Of a stretch of DNA of 64,000 nt, positions 44,551 through 52,315 are shown in pieces (position 1 is the stretch's first letter; every line of letters starts with the position of its first letter). The stretch is from 20CM-2-55-15 sp963738025 (GTDB lineage: Bacteria > Acidobacteriota > Terriglobia > 20CM-2-55-15): contig CAVTWA010000024.1 in NCBI GenBank assembly GCA_963738025.1, positions 1-64,000 of the forward strand, in the 5' to 3' direction. The translations under genes and the position numbers were made by a program. The notes below the pieces were generated by a model. That model had not been told where the DNA came from and did not search any database. It saw only the letters and a program-made list of their open reading frames with translations.

Positions 44551-45054
44551 ATGAGCACGTCATTGAAATTGCAAGGGCGGTTTCCGTATCTCCTGCTTGT
44601 TGCGGCGACCCTTCTTCTGGACCGCTGGACTAAAGTGCTCATCCAGAAGCGATTCGACCTGAGCGAATCGGTGCCTGTAATAGACGGCTTTTTTAACATA
44701 ACGTATGTGCGAAATACCGGGGTTGCCTTCGGAATTTTTTCATCCATCAGCTCGCCCGCAAAATCCGTCCTGCTTTCGGTATTTACCGCCTTCGCTGCTG
44801 TCATTGTGGTTACCTATAGCGTCCGGAGTCCGGCCCGGAACCGTCTGTTGCAGGTCGCTCTTGGCCTGATTCTCGGCGGAGCTCTCGGCAATCTGTACGA
44901 TCGGCTGGCCTACGGCTACGTCGTGGACTTCCTGGAGTTCTACGCCGGAAGTTACCACTGGCCGTCGTTCAATATTGCCGACTCCGCCATTTCAACCGGA
45001 GTCGCGTTGCTGGCTTTCGAGATCATCCGAAGTGAAGCTCCAGACAAGTCCTGA
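44551..45054 (+). CDS. lspA: lipoprotein signal peptidase
   Basis: 167 residues with four membrane helices and the full LspA motif set: ITYVRNTGVAFG, GALGNLYDRL, then VVDFLEF with catalytic Asp126 and FNIADSAI with catalytic Asp144. It cleaves prolipoprotein signal peptides in the inner membrane. The next gene, rluD-like, overlaps its end by 23 bases. Confidence 0.95.
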   Translation: MSTSLKLQGRFPYLLLVAATLLLDRWTKVLIQKRFDLSESVPVIDGFFNITYVRNTGVAFGIFSSISSPAKSVLLSVFTAFAAVIVVTYSVRSPARNRLLQVALGLILGGALGNLYDRLAYGYVVDFLEFYAGSYHWPSFNIADSAISTGVALLAFEIIRSEAPDKS

Positions 45055-45949
45055 AGACCGAGGGCTTCGCCTGGATGTTTTCCTGGCACAGCGCCTGCAA
45101 AACCTGACCAGATCACAAATCCAACTGCTGAACCGTTCCGGCGGCATCCGCATCGAGGGACGGCCGGACAAAGCCGGTTACCGGATCCGCGGCGGGGAAA
45201 CCATTGAGATCGATCTCCACTCGCTGCAGCCGGCACCTCTGAAGCCTGAGCAAATTCCGCTCCAAATCTACTTCGAGGATCAGGACATAGCCGTCATTGA
45301 GAAGCCTGCAGGATTAGTGGTCCATCCCGGGTCCGGAACCAGCACAACGGTTGTGCATGGTCTGCTCTTTCACTTTCAGCAATTGTCGGATGCCGGCGGA
45401 ACGTCCCGTCCGGGGATCGTTCATCGTCTGGACAAGAAGACTTCGGGATTACTCGTTGTCGCCAAGAATAACGTCGCGCATGCCAGGCTGAGCAAAGCCT
45501 TTCACGATCGCCGCGTCGAGAAAACATACATTGCGCTGGTTCATGGCACGCCGCGGGAGCAAAGCGGAACCATCGAACTCTCTGTCGGCAGACATCCTGC
45601 GATGCGTACGAGGATGACAGCAAACACCGCCCGAGGGCGGCCGGCATTCACCGAATACCGCGTGATGAAAGAGTTCAAAGGCTTCACATTGCTGGAGGTG
45701 CGTATCAAAACGGGGAGGACACACCAGATTCGTGTTCACCTGAGCGCTATCGGTCATCCAGTGGCAGGCGATGACGTTTATGGCGAGCGCAGCTACAAAG
45801 AATTCATAAAAAAATTCGGACCATTCGACCGGTATTTCCTTCACGCCGCGTCATTGCGACTGAACCATCCGTCCACCTCTGAGGCGCTTGAATTCCACTC
45901 TCCCTTACCTCAGGAATTGCAGAACTTGCTGGAAAGCATAAAATCATAA
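45032..45949 (+). CDS. rluD: RluD-type 23S rRNA pseudouridine synthase
   Basis: 305 residues from the GTG at 45032. An S4 RNA-binding domain (RGLRLDVFLAQRLQNLTRSQIQLLN) is followed by the RluA-family catalytic domain with Asp in PGIVHRLDKKTSGLLVVAK and the KTGRTHQIRVHL motif. lspA-rluD is a common gene pair. The start was chosen because family homology begins within ten residues of it; it overlaps lspA. Confidence 0.92.
   Translation: MKLQTSPEDRGLRLDVFLAQRLQNLTRSQIQLLNRSGGIRIEGRPDKAGYRIRGGETIEIDLHSLQPAPLKPEQIPLQIYFEDQDIAVIEKPAGLVVHPGSGTSTTVVHGLLFHFQQLSDAGGTSRPGIVHRLDKKTSGLLVVAKNNVAHARLSKAFHDRRVEKTYIALVHGTPREQSGTIELSVGRHPAMRTRMTANTARGRPAFTEYRVMKEFKGFTLLEVRIKTGRTHQIRVHLSAIGHPVAGDDVYGERSYKEFIKKFGPFDRYFLHAASLRLNHPSTSEALEFHSPLPQELQNLLESIKS
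45917..45944 (+). promoter_or_regulatory. putative rnpB promoter
   Basis: TTGCAG, a 16-base spacer and TAAAAT lie inside the end of rluD. The -10 box is 7 bases before the predicted 5' end of the RNase P RNA, as expected for a sigma-70 start. Confidence 0.6.
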
Positions 45950-45951
45950 AG

Positions 45952-46408
45952 TTGGCAGGCAGACGGGTGATCGCCGTCAATTTCGGTTGAGGGAGGAAAG
46001 TCCGAACTCCGCAGGGCAGTGTGCCTCGTAACTCGAGGGCTCGCAAGAGACGGAAAGTGCCACAGAAAATATACCGCCGGGAAAAGCAGGGGAAATTCGG
46101 GGACGGTTGCCTGAATCACCTAATTAGTGGTCACTGCCTAATTAGGTGATTCAGGCAACCGTCCCCGAATTTCCCTGCTTTTCCCGGTAAGGGTGAAAAG
46201 GTGCGGTAAGAGCGCACCAGCGGTCCGGTAACGGGCCGGCTTGGTAAACCCCACACGGAGCAAGGCCAAATAGGGAAACGTTTCGGCGGCCCGCCGCTGT
46301 TTCCGGGTAGGCTGCTTGAGCCTCTGGGAAACCAGAGGCCTAGATGAATGATCACTGCCCGGGCCGAAAGGCTCGGGTACAGAATTCGGCTTATAGTCTG
46401 CCTGCCAA
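45952..46408 (+). ncRNA. rnpB: RNase P RNA with an expanded P12 arm
   Basis: The ends TTGGCAGGCAGAC and GTCTGCCTGCCAA pair as P1. Universally conserved blocks are present: GAGGAAAGTCCG near the 5' end, the CACAGAAAATATACCGCC stretch, GGTAAGGGTGAAAAGGTGCGGTAAGAGCGCACC and the 3' AGATGAATGATCACTG. The layout is the ancestral bacterial A type. The gene is about 457 nt, longer than usual because an inverted repeat of about 110 bases occupies the P12 position. It processes tRNA 5' ends with RnpA. Confidence 0.93.
46077..46187. repeat. 50-bp palindromic insertion in the P12 position of rnpB
   Basis: The left arm starts CCGGGAAAAGCAGGGG and ends CACCTAATTAG; the right arm is its exact complement apart from one bulged G, around a 10-base loop (46128-46137). 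The core text GGGGACGGTTGCC looks like REP-type palindromes found between genes in other bacteria. Here it sits inside a structural RNA. Confidence 0.85.
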
Positions 46409-46455
46409 ATGACTAAAGGCACAACGGTTGCTATCATCTCGCTGGAGGTTCATCG

Positions 46456-47418
46456 ATGGCGGTTTACGTGGTTACGGGCGGAGGCGGCTTTATCGGGTCC
46501 CACATTGTCGAGGAACTGATCCGCCGAAATGAGACTGTAAAGATTATCGATAACTTTTCTACCGGAAAACGTGAAAACGTCGAACCTTTCCGGATGAAAG
46601 CGGAGGTCATCGAGACCGACATTTCAGAATCCGCCGACCTGGCAAAAATCCTGAAAGGTGCGGACTATGTTATCCACCAGGCGGCTATACCGTCCGTCCC
46701 AAAATCCATTATCGATCCGTTGAAATCTCACCAGGCCAATGTGAATGGCACGCTGCAACTGCTGATTGCTTCGCGGGATGCTGGAATAAAACGTGTGGTG
46801 TACGCGTCTTCTTCGTCGCTGTACGGCGACAGCCCCACGCTTCCCAAGCACGAAGGCATGATGCCCAATCCGCTCTCTCCTTACGGCGCGCAGAAACTCT
46901 TTGCCGAAATGTACTGCCAGGTGTTTACGAAGGCCTACGGCCTGGAGACGGTTTCCTTACGGTACTTCAATGTATTTGGACCACGGCAGGACGCAACATC
47001 TCAATACAGCGGAGTGCTGGCTCTTTTTATTCCCGCTGTCCTCGAAGGCCGGCGCCCGACGATCTACGGCGACGGGCAGCAGTCGCGCGATTTTACGTAC
47101 GTCAAGAACGTCGTCGAAGCCAACTTGCTCGCCTGCAAAGCGCCGGGCGCCGCCGGACAGGTTTTCAATGTCGCATGCGGTGACCGCATTACGGTCAACT
47201 CAATGCTGCAGCAGATTAATCAAATTACCGGCAAGGACATTTCGCCGATTTATGCTGAGCAGCGAGCGGGCGACATCAAACATTCACAGGCGGACATCAC
47301 CAGGGCGAAAGCGGATCTCGGATATGACCCGAAGGTGAGCTTTGCCGAAGGTCTGAGTCATACCATCGAGTGGTATCGCGAGAATCTGCGGCGTCCGGTC
47401 AGTCCTGTCAGGGCCTGA
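46456..47418 (+). CDS. NAD-dependent sugar-nucleotide epimerase (GalE/WbpP-like)
   Basis: 320 residues, extended SDR fold. NAD site TGGGGFIGSH, catalytic SSSSLYG with Tyr/Lys in SPYGAQKLFAE, and substrate-side blocks LRYFNVFGPRQD and YGDGQQSRDFTYV. It should epimerise a UDP-hexose or UDP-N-acetylhexosamine for cell-surface polysaccharide. No glycan cluster surrounds it. Start is set by a GGAGG site 10 bases upstream. Confidence 0.9.
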   Translation: MAVYVVTGGGGFIGSHIVEELIRRNETVKIIDNFSTGKRENVEPFRMKAEVIETDISESADLAKILKGADYVIHQAAIPSVPKSIIDPLKSHQANVNGTLQLLIASRDAGIKRVVYASSSSLYGDSPTLPKHEGMMPNPLSPYGAQKLFAEMYCQVFTKAYGLETVSLRYFNVFGPRQDATSQYSGVLALFIPAVLEGRRPTIYGDGQQSRDFTYVKNVVEANLLACKAPGAAGQVFNVACGDRITVNSMLQQINQITGKDISPIYAEQRAGDIKHSQADITRAKADLGYDPKVSFAEGLSHTIEWYRENLRRPVSPVRA

Positions 47419-47520
47419 CGGTTACCTCACGACTTTTTCTGCATCCTGCGCGCGCACAGAAGTGGTGCAGAACAGTATCAGAATTGGGAGCAGACGGGGT
47501 TTCATGTACAATTTCGTACG

Positions 47521-48948
47521 ATGCGGGTCTTGGTCGCTCTGTTCGTTGCCTTGTTTGGAGCCGCCTTTCAAAGCTCGAGGACGCCGGTTGAAGCGGGCGA
47601 AATCTTAGCTCAGCTGTCAAAAATCAGTCTGGACAAAACGCAGATTCACTCCGTTCGCGACATCACTCTTCGCCGGGACGTGCTGTCGATTTCGCTGACC
47701 CGCGGCATGATTGCATTTTCAGAACCCATCGCGGGCAAAATTACCGGCGCAGTGTTCATTGGTTCCGGAGAAATTGTTGCAATCCCACCGGATTCGATCG
47801 AGAAACAGCAGATCTATAAATTTACGGGAACGCCGCTCCTCGACCAGACTTTTCAAACTCTGATCTTGCGATTTACCGATTCCACTTACGAGGAAATCCA
47901 ACGAGAAATAGCCCAGCACGCCGAAGAGGACTTGTCGGCCGGGGAACGGGCAGAGTTTGATGCGTGGAATCCCATTTTTGCCGATCGCGGCCCATTGTTG
48001 AATGCGCGCATACTCGCCGATTTCTCCGAGCCGGCCTCAAAACAACCGCTTTTCTTCGCCGCCATGAACAGCGACAGGTTCGGCTGGTTCAACGCAGTGC
48101 TGGATCTGCGCGCCGCAGAAGAGGTTTCCATCTTTCAGTTGCACGACATGGGCGGCGCCGCGGTTGCCGATGTCTGGGCGAGGTTCAATCAACGCAGCAG
48201 GGCGCGAAACCGCGAAGCCGCTGCTCATGCCCAACAGTCTCCGACTGAACTTCTCGCGTACAGCCAGAACGCCGGTTTTGCATATCTGGATCACAAGGTC
48301 ATGCCTGCCAGCTACCACGACGACTGGCTGTATGAGGGGCTGAGCCGGTATTTCGCCGTATTCAACCCTGCAGAGGCGGATTCAGCCGCATTGCGCAGCG
48401 TTCTGGACAGCGCGCGTGACGAGCTGCGGCCGGTCGAAAATGCCGGCCCGATATGGCTGGGCCGCAGATTGGCCAGCACTCGTTCGCCAATGGGTTATCG
48501 GGCTGTCTCCGCGAAGAGCCTCTGGGTGATTCACATGCTTCGCGAGATGCTTCCTGAAGGCAAATTTCTGCAGATGATTCGCGACTTTGCAGAGATGTAC
48601 AACGGCAAAACGGCATCGACGTGGGATTTCCAGCACGTGGCCGAAAAATATGCAGGGATGAAGCTGGACTGGTTTTTCGATGACTGGGTATTCGGCACGG
48701 GCGTGCCGTCGTATGCCGTGGAATACAAAGTCGACCCGGCAGGCGACGCATTTATCGTTCAAGGCAAAATCAAGCAGTCGAATGTAACTGAGGATTTCGC
48801 CATGCCGGTTCCGGTGTACGCTGACGAACAACTGCTAGGCAGCGTCAACGTCAGCGAGGACGATGGCGAATTTCGTTTTCGAGTGTCGAAGAAGCCGGAG
48901 AAGGTTTTGATCGACCCTCAGAGAGAAGTGCTCAGTTTCGTTCCGTAG
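47521..48948 (+). CDS. secreted M1-peptidase-like protein lacking the HExxH zinc motif
   Basis: 475 residues with a signal peptide (1-17). The layout follows acidobacterial M1-family proteins: an N-terminal beta domain, then SYHDDWLYEGLSRYFAVF, which matches the family helix carrying the third zinc ligand (normally WLxEGFAEY), and a helical C-terminal region. The preceding HExxH helix is absent; the segment jumps from a GFAYLDHKV stretch straight to that helix. An internal deletion has probably removed the catalytic site, leaving a structural or binding role. The stop lies in a hairpin shared with prmC. Confidence 0.7.
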   Translation: MRVLVALFVALFGAAFQSSRTPVEAGEILAQLSKISLDKTQIHSVRDITLRRDVLSISLTRGMIAFSEPIAGKITGAVFIGSGEIVAIPPDSIEKQQIYKFTGTPLLDQTFQTLILRFTDSTYEEIQREIAQHAEEDLSAGERAEFDAWNPIFADRGPLLNARILADFSEPASKQPLFFAAMNSDRFGWFNAVLDLRAAEEVSIFQLHDMGGAAVADVWARFNQRSRARNREAAAHAQQSPTELLAYSQNAGFAYLDHKVMPASYHDDWLYEGLSRYFAVFNPAEADSAALRSVLDSARDELRPVENAGPIWLGRRLASTRSPMGYRAVSAKSLWVIHMLREMLPEGKFLQMIRDFAEMYNGKTASTWDFQHVAEKYAGMKLDWFFDDWVFGTGVPSYAVEYKVDPAGDAFIVQGKIKQSNVTEDFAMPVPVYADEQLLGSVNVSEDDGEFRFRVSKKPEKVLIDPQREVLSFVP

Positions 48949-48973
48949 GCGCGGGCTTTACGCCCGCGCCTAC
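48945..48973. terminator. 12-bp hairpin between convergent M1-like gene and prmC
   Basis: GTAGGCGCGGGC and GCCCGCGCCTAC pair perfectly around TTTAC. Both neighbouring stop codons fall inside the stem. It belongs to the GCGGGC...GCCCGC family also seen near 26415-26445 and 63006-63084. Confidence 0.75.
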
Positions 48974-49806
48974 CCGCGTCGCGCGATCACGGTCCGGGGA
49001 ATCCCTTGAAGATCCGCTTTCGTCGGCAGTTTTTTCCAGGCCGGGCCGAACAGCGCCAGGACCTTTTCATCCATTCCGAGACCCACCTCCATGATCAGGT
49101 ACCCGCCCGGATTCAGCATCTGCCCGGCGCCGCCGACAAGCCGGCGATAGATCGCCAATTCGTCTTCAGGCGAGAAAAGTGCGACATGAGGTTCGTGCTC
49201 ACGAACTTCGCGTTGCAGTCGGGTCATATCGTCGCGGCGCACATAAGGCGGATTGCTTACGATGAAGTCGAAATGACCCGAGACCGCATCGACCACATCC
49301 ATGCAAACGAAATTTACTGTTGCCGTGAGGTCGGCGGCGTTTTGCCTGGCGACGCGCAGCGCTGCCTCAGAAATATCGGCGGCGACGACGACGGCGTCCG
49401 GAATTTCCAGAGCCAGGGTGACGGCAATGCAACCCGAACCGGTGCCGACATCCAGTACGGCGGTCGGGGAGACGTTGATTCCCCGGTTTTCCAATACGGC
49501 TTCGACGATGTATTCGGTTTCGGGACGGGGTATCAATACCGACGGGTTGACCGTGAAGTAGCGGCTCCAGAATTCCTGTCTCCCGACGATATATTGTAAC
49601 GGCACGCCGCCGATGCGGTCGTAAAGCAGGTCTTCGATTTTTTGCGCTTCATCTTCGGTAAGGACGCGATCGTCATGCGCATAAAGATATTCGCGTGAGA
49701 CCGACAATGCGTGAGCGACCAGCAGTTCCGAAGTGAGGCGGTTATTGGAGACGTGATGCAGTTCGAGGCGCTCGGCCGCCGAACGGAGCGCTTCCCGAAC
49801 AGTCAC
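48970..49806 (-). CDS. prmC: release factor glutamine methyltransferase PrmC
   Basis: 278 residues. N-terminal helical domain, then a SAM-binding core with DVGTGSGCIAVTLAL and the catalytic NPPYVRRDD. It methylates the Gln of the GGQ motif in release factors. The ATG overlaps the prfA stop by 4 bases, the usual prfA-prmC coupling. It could also modify the RF1-like paralog at 4236-4899, which keeps GGQ. Confidence 0.95.
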   Translation of the reverse strand: MTVREALRSAAERLELHHVSNNRLTSELLVAHALSVSREYLYAHDDRVLTEDEAQKIEDLLYDRIGGVPLQYIVGRQEFWSRYFTVNPSVLIPRPETEYIVEAVLENRGINVSPTAVLDVGTGSGCIAVTLALEIPDAVVVAADISEAALRVARQNAADLTATVNFVCMDVVDAVSGHFDFIVSNPPYVRRDDMTRLQREVREHEPHVALFSPEDELAIYRRLVGGAGQMLNPGGYLIMEVGLGMDEKVLALFGPAWKKLPTKADLQGIPRTVIARRG

Positions 49807-50897
49807 GCGACAAGTTCTTTTTTGAGGCGCTCGGTCTGGAAGTGGGTATTGAGAGACTCGAGAATCTCCCCCAGGTCTCCCTCCATGATCGTTTCCAGAC
49901 GGTGAAGGGTGAGGCCGATGCGATGATCGCTGACGCGGTTCTCACGATAATTGTATGTGCGTATCTTTTCGCTGCGATCACCCGTTCCGACCATCGAACG
50001 GCGCTCGTCGGAGAGAGCCTTGTGCTGCTTCTCCATCTCGATTTCGTAGAGCCGGGAACGTAGAACGCGCAGGGCCTTGGCGTAATTCTTGATCTGGGAT
50101 TTCTCATCCTGGCAGGAAACAACCAGCCCCGTGGGGATGTGCGTCAGACGAATCGCCGAATATGTCGTGTTGACGGATTGTCCACCTGGACCAGATGAGC
50201 AGAACGTGTCTTTCCGGACATCCTTTTCGTTGATCTGGACATCGACTTCTTCGGCTTCGGGCAATATCGCCACAGTAATGGTGGAGGTGTGGATCCGGCC
50301 GCTCGCTTCCGTTGCGGGTACGCGCTGGACTCGATGGACGCCGCTTTCGTATTTGAGCCGGCTGTAGACGCCCTTGCCTTCGATCATCGCGATGACTTCT
50401 TTGAAGCCGCCAATGCCAGTCGAATTCGACGATAAAATTTCCACGCGCCAGCGCTGCGATTCCGCGTAACGCGAATACATCCGGAAGACGTCGGCAACGA
50501 ACAACGCCGCCTCGTCGCCTCCCGTGCCGGCGCGGATTTCGAGGATGACGTTGCGTTCGTCGTTGGGATCTTTGGGCAGCAGCAGGAGTTTGAGTTCCGT
50601 CTCGCATTTGGCGAGACGGTCTTCAAGCCCGGCGAGTTCTTCCTCCGCCATGGCCTTCAATTCGGGCTCGCTCTCTTCGCGGACCATCACGCGCGTTTCG
50701 TTGATGCCGCGCTCGAGGTCTTTGTATTCGCGGAATTTTGAGACGAGGTCACCGAGCTCGGCGTGACTCTTCGCCGTTTTCTGGTAGCGCTTGCTGTCGG
50801 AGACGACTTCAGGGTTGGCAAGCTCATTCGTCAGCTCATCATAGCGAGCTTCGACAGTGCGCAGTCTATCGATGAGCAGATTGGCGGTTGTACTCAT
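49803..50897 (-). CDS. prfA: peptide chain release factor 1
   Basis: 364 residues, full length. The N-terminal coiled domain, PCRF domain (VILEIRAGTGGDEAALF), the PAT tripeptide in VQRVPATEASGRIHTS and GGQ in SSGPGGQSVNTT are intact. It recognises UAA and UAG. It is followed by prmC with a 4-base overlap and preceded by a DUF1385 gene. Confidence 0.97.
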   Translation of the reverse strand: MSTTANLLIDRLRTVEARYDELTNELANPEVVSDSKRYQKTAKSHAELGDLVSKFREYKDLERGINETRVMVREESEPELKAMAEEELAGLEDRLAKCETELKLLLLPKDPNDERNVILEIRAGTGGDEAALFVADVFRMYSRYAESQRWRVEILSSNSTGIGGFKEVIAMIEGKGVYSRLKYESGVHRVQRVPATEASGRIHTSTITVAILPEAEEVDVQINEKDVRKDTFCSSGPGGQSVNTTYSAIRLTHIPTGLVVSCQDEKSQIKNYAKALRVLRSRLYEIEMEKQHKALSDERRSMVGTGDRSEKIRTYNYRENRVSDHRIGLTLHRLETIMEGDLGEILESLNTHFQTERLKKELVA

Positions 50898-50902
50898 ACG
50901 GG

Positions 50903-51856
50903 TTATACCGTCAGTGCTTCTTCGAGAGCCCGGATTGCAATCTCTACCTGCGTGTCGTCGGGAGGCTTTGTGGTGATTTTCTGCAGCAGAAGCCCGGGGA
51001 ATGTCACGATTCGAAGAATGCTTTTGGGATGTTTTGCCGAATAGCGGATGATCTCGTAGGAGATGCCCGCTACGAACGGCAACAGCACGATCCGGGATAA
51101 CAGCTTAGCGCCAAAGCTATCGAAGTGCGCGATTGAGAAAACCAGGATACTGACGATCATGACGACAAGCAGAAAACTGGTCCCGCATCGCGGATGCAAG
51201 GTCGAAAACTTCTGCGCGTTTTTGACGTTGAGCGCCTGGCGGGACTCAAAGTTGTAAACCGTTTTGTGCTCGGCGCCGTGATATTGAAAAACGCGATTCA
51301 TATCCTTCATCAGCGACACGCTGTAAAGGAAGATGACAAAGACCAGGACCCGGAAAAGTCCGTCGATGCCATTGAATAACAGCGAGCTCTGAAATCCGAC
51401 CTGCGCCTGAATCAGCCGCGTGATCACCAGCGGGAGCGCGATAAAGATCAGAATGTTGATGCCGAGTGCCAGGACGAGGCTGCCGCCAATCATCCAGGAA
51501 GATACCTGAGCGGGGTCACCCGTGGCATCCTGTTTCACCGATTCTTCCGCCAGGGCTTCTTCAGTCGAAAACCGCAGTGCGCGGATACCCAGAACGAGCG
51601 CCTGGCCCAGGACGCCGACGCCACGGACAATGGGGGCTTTGAAGATCTTCCACTTCTGGCCCAACGCCAGGACGAGGTCTTTCATGACCCGGACGGTACC
51701 GTCCTGCCGCCGGACGGCGACCGAGTACCCTTTGGGCGATCGCATCATGACGCCTTCGACGACGGCCTGGCCGCCGACGAGGATTTCATCGTCGCTGGAG
51801 CTGAGCGCCCACGCTGTAGCAGTGAGCACGAGATACTTTAAGTATTTTAAACTCAA
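50903..51856 (-). CDS. DUF1385 integral membrane protein
   Basis: About 317 residues. The DUF1385 signature VGGQAVVEGVMMRSPKGYSVAVRR is at the N-terminus, with four membrane helices and the conserved EHKTVYNFE and HPRCGTSFL motifs later. The family is commonly encoded next to prfA and rpmE; function unknown. A TTG at 51856 with a GAGG site 9 bases upstream is preferred, because longer frames overlap rpmE. The exact start is uncertain. Confidence 0.85.
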   Translation of the reverse strand: MSLKYLKYLVLTATAWALSSSDDEILVGGQAVVEGVMMRSPKGYSVAVRRQDGTVRVMKDLVLALGQKWKIFKAPIVRGVGVLGQALVLGIRALRFSTEEALAEESVKQDATGDPAQVSSWMIGGSLVLALGINILIFIALPLVITRLIQAQVGFQSSLLFNGIDGLFRVLVFVIFLYSVSLMKDMNRVFQYHGAEHKTVYNFESRQALNVKNAQKFSTLHPRCGTSFLLVVMIVSILVFSIAHFDSFGAKLLSRIVLLPFVAGISYEIIRYSAKHPKSILRIVTFPGLLLQKITTKPPDDTQVEIAIRALEEALTV

Positions 51857-51872
51857 ATCAATATGCCTCGGC

Positions 51873-52079
51873 TTAAGATGTCTTCTTGCTGTATTTTCTT
51901 TGGAATCTTTCGATACGGCCGGCAGTATCGACCAGTTTCTGCTTGCCCGTATAGAAAGGATGGCATTTCGAGCAGATTTCAAGGTGGATCTCCGGTTTGG
52001 ACGAACGGGTCTTAAAAGTCTCCCCGCAGGCGCATTTCACGACCGTATCGACGTAGTTCGGATGGATGTTTGCTTTCAT
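51873..52079 (-). CDS. rpmE: ribosomal protein bL31
   Basis: 68 residues from the ATG at 52079. The zinc-binding form is indicated by Cys in VKCACGETF and CSKCHPFYTGKQK. Start of the rpmE, DUF1385, prfA, prmC operon. The protein bridges the ribosomal subunits. Confidence 0.96.
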   Translation of the reverse strand: MKANIHPNYVDTVVKCACGETFKTRSSKPEIHLEICSKCHPFYTGKQKLVDTAGRIERFQRKYSKKTS

Positions 52080-52151
52080 CGGGCCTCCAGTTATCGGCTG
52101 CGCATTGTTCGCAGCCGGCTCACGTAACCTCTCATTATACATTTTTCCCCT

Positions 52152-52180
52152 TTGATTTCACGCAACCCATTGACTATAGT
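52152..52180 (+). promoter_or_regulatory. putative rpsA promoter
   Basis: TTGATT, a 17-base spacer and TATAGT lie about 135 bases before the rpsA start. A second weaker -35 (TTGACT, 52170) overlaps. The resulting long leader may carry S1 autoregulation, but no clear structure was seen. Confidence 0.45.
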
Positions 52181-52315
52181 ACATTCCATCCATTAAGCCG
52201 CTGTTGCGAAAGCACATCGCGTGTGTACAACCCCGCCTGAGGTGGCCCGTTGCAATGGATGCCGAAATTGGTTACCGTACCAAGTTCGCATTTAGTCCAG
52301 GAGGAAACGATCACA

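Noticed and set aside
47422..47505. 27-codon minus-strand frame that looks like a signal peptide ending in ARAQDAEK
   Set aside because: It stops directly after the signal-like part and has no ribosome binding site. It may be the remnant of a lost gene but cannot be supported.
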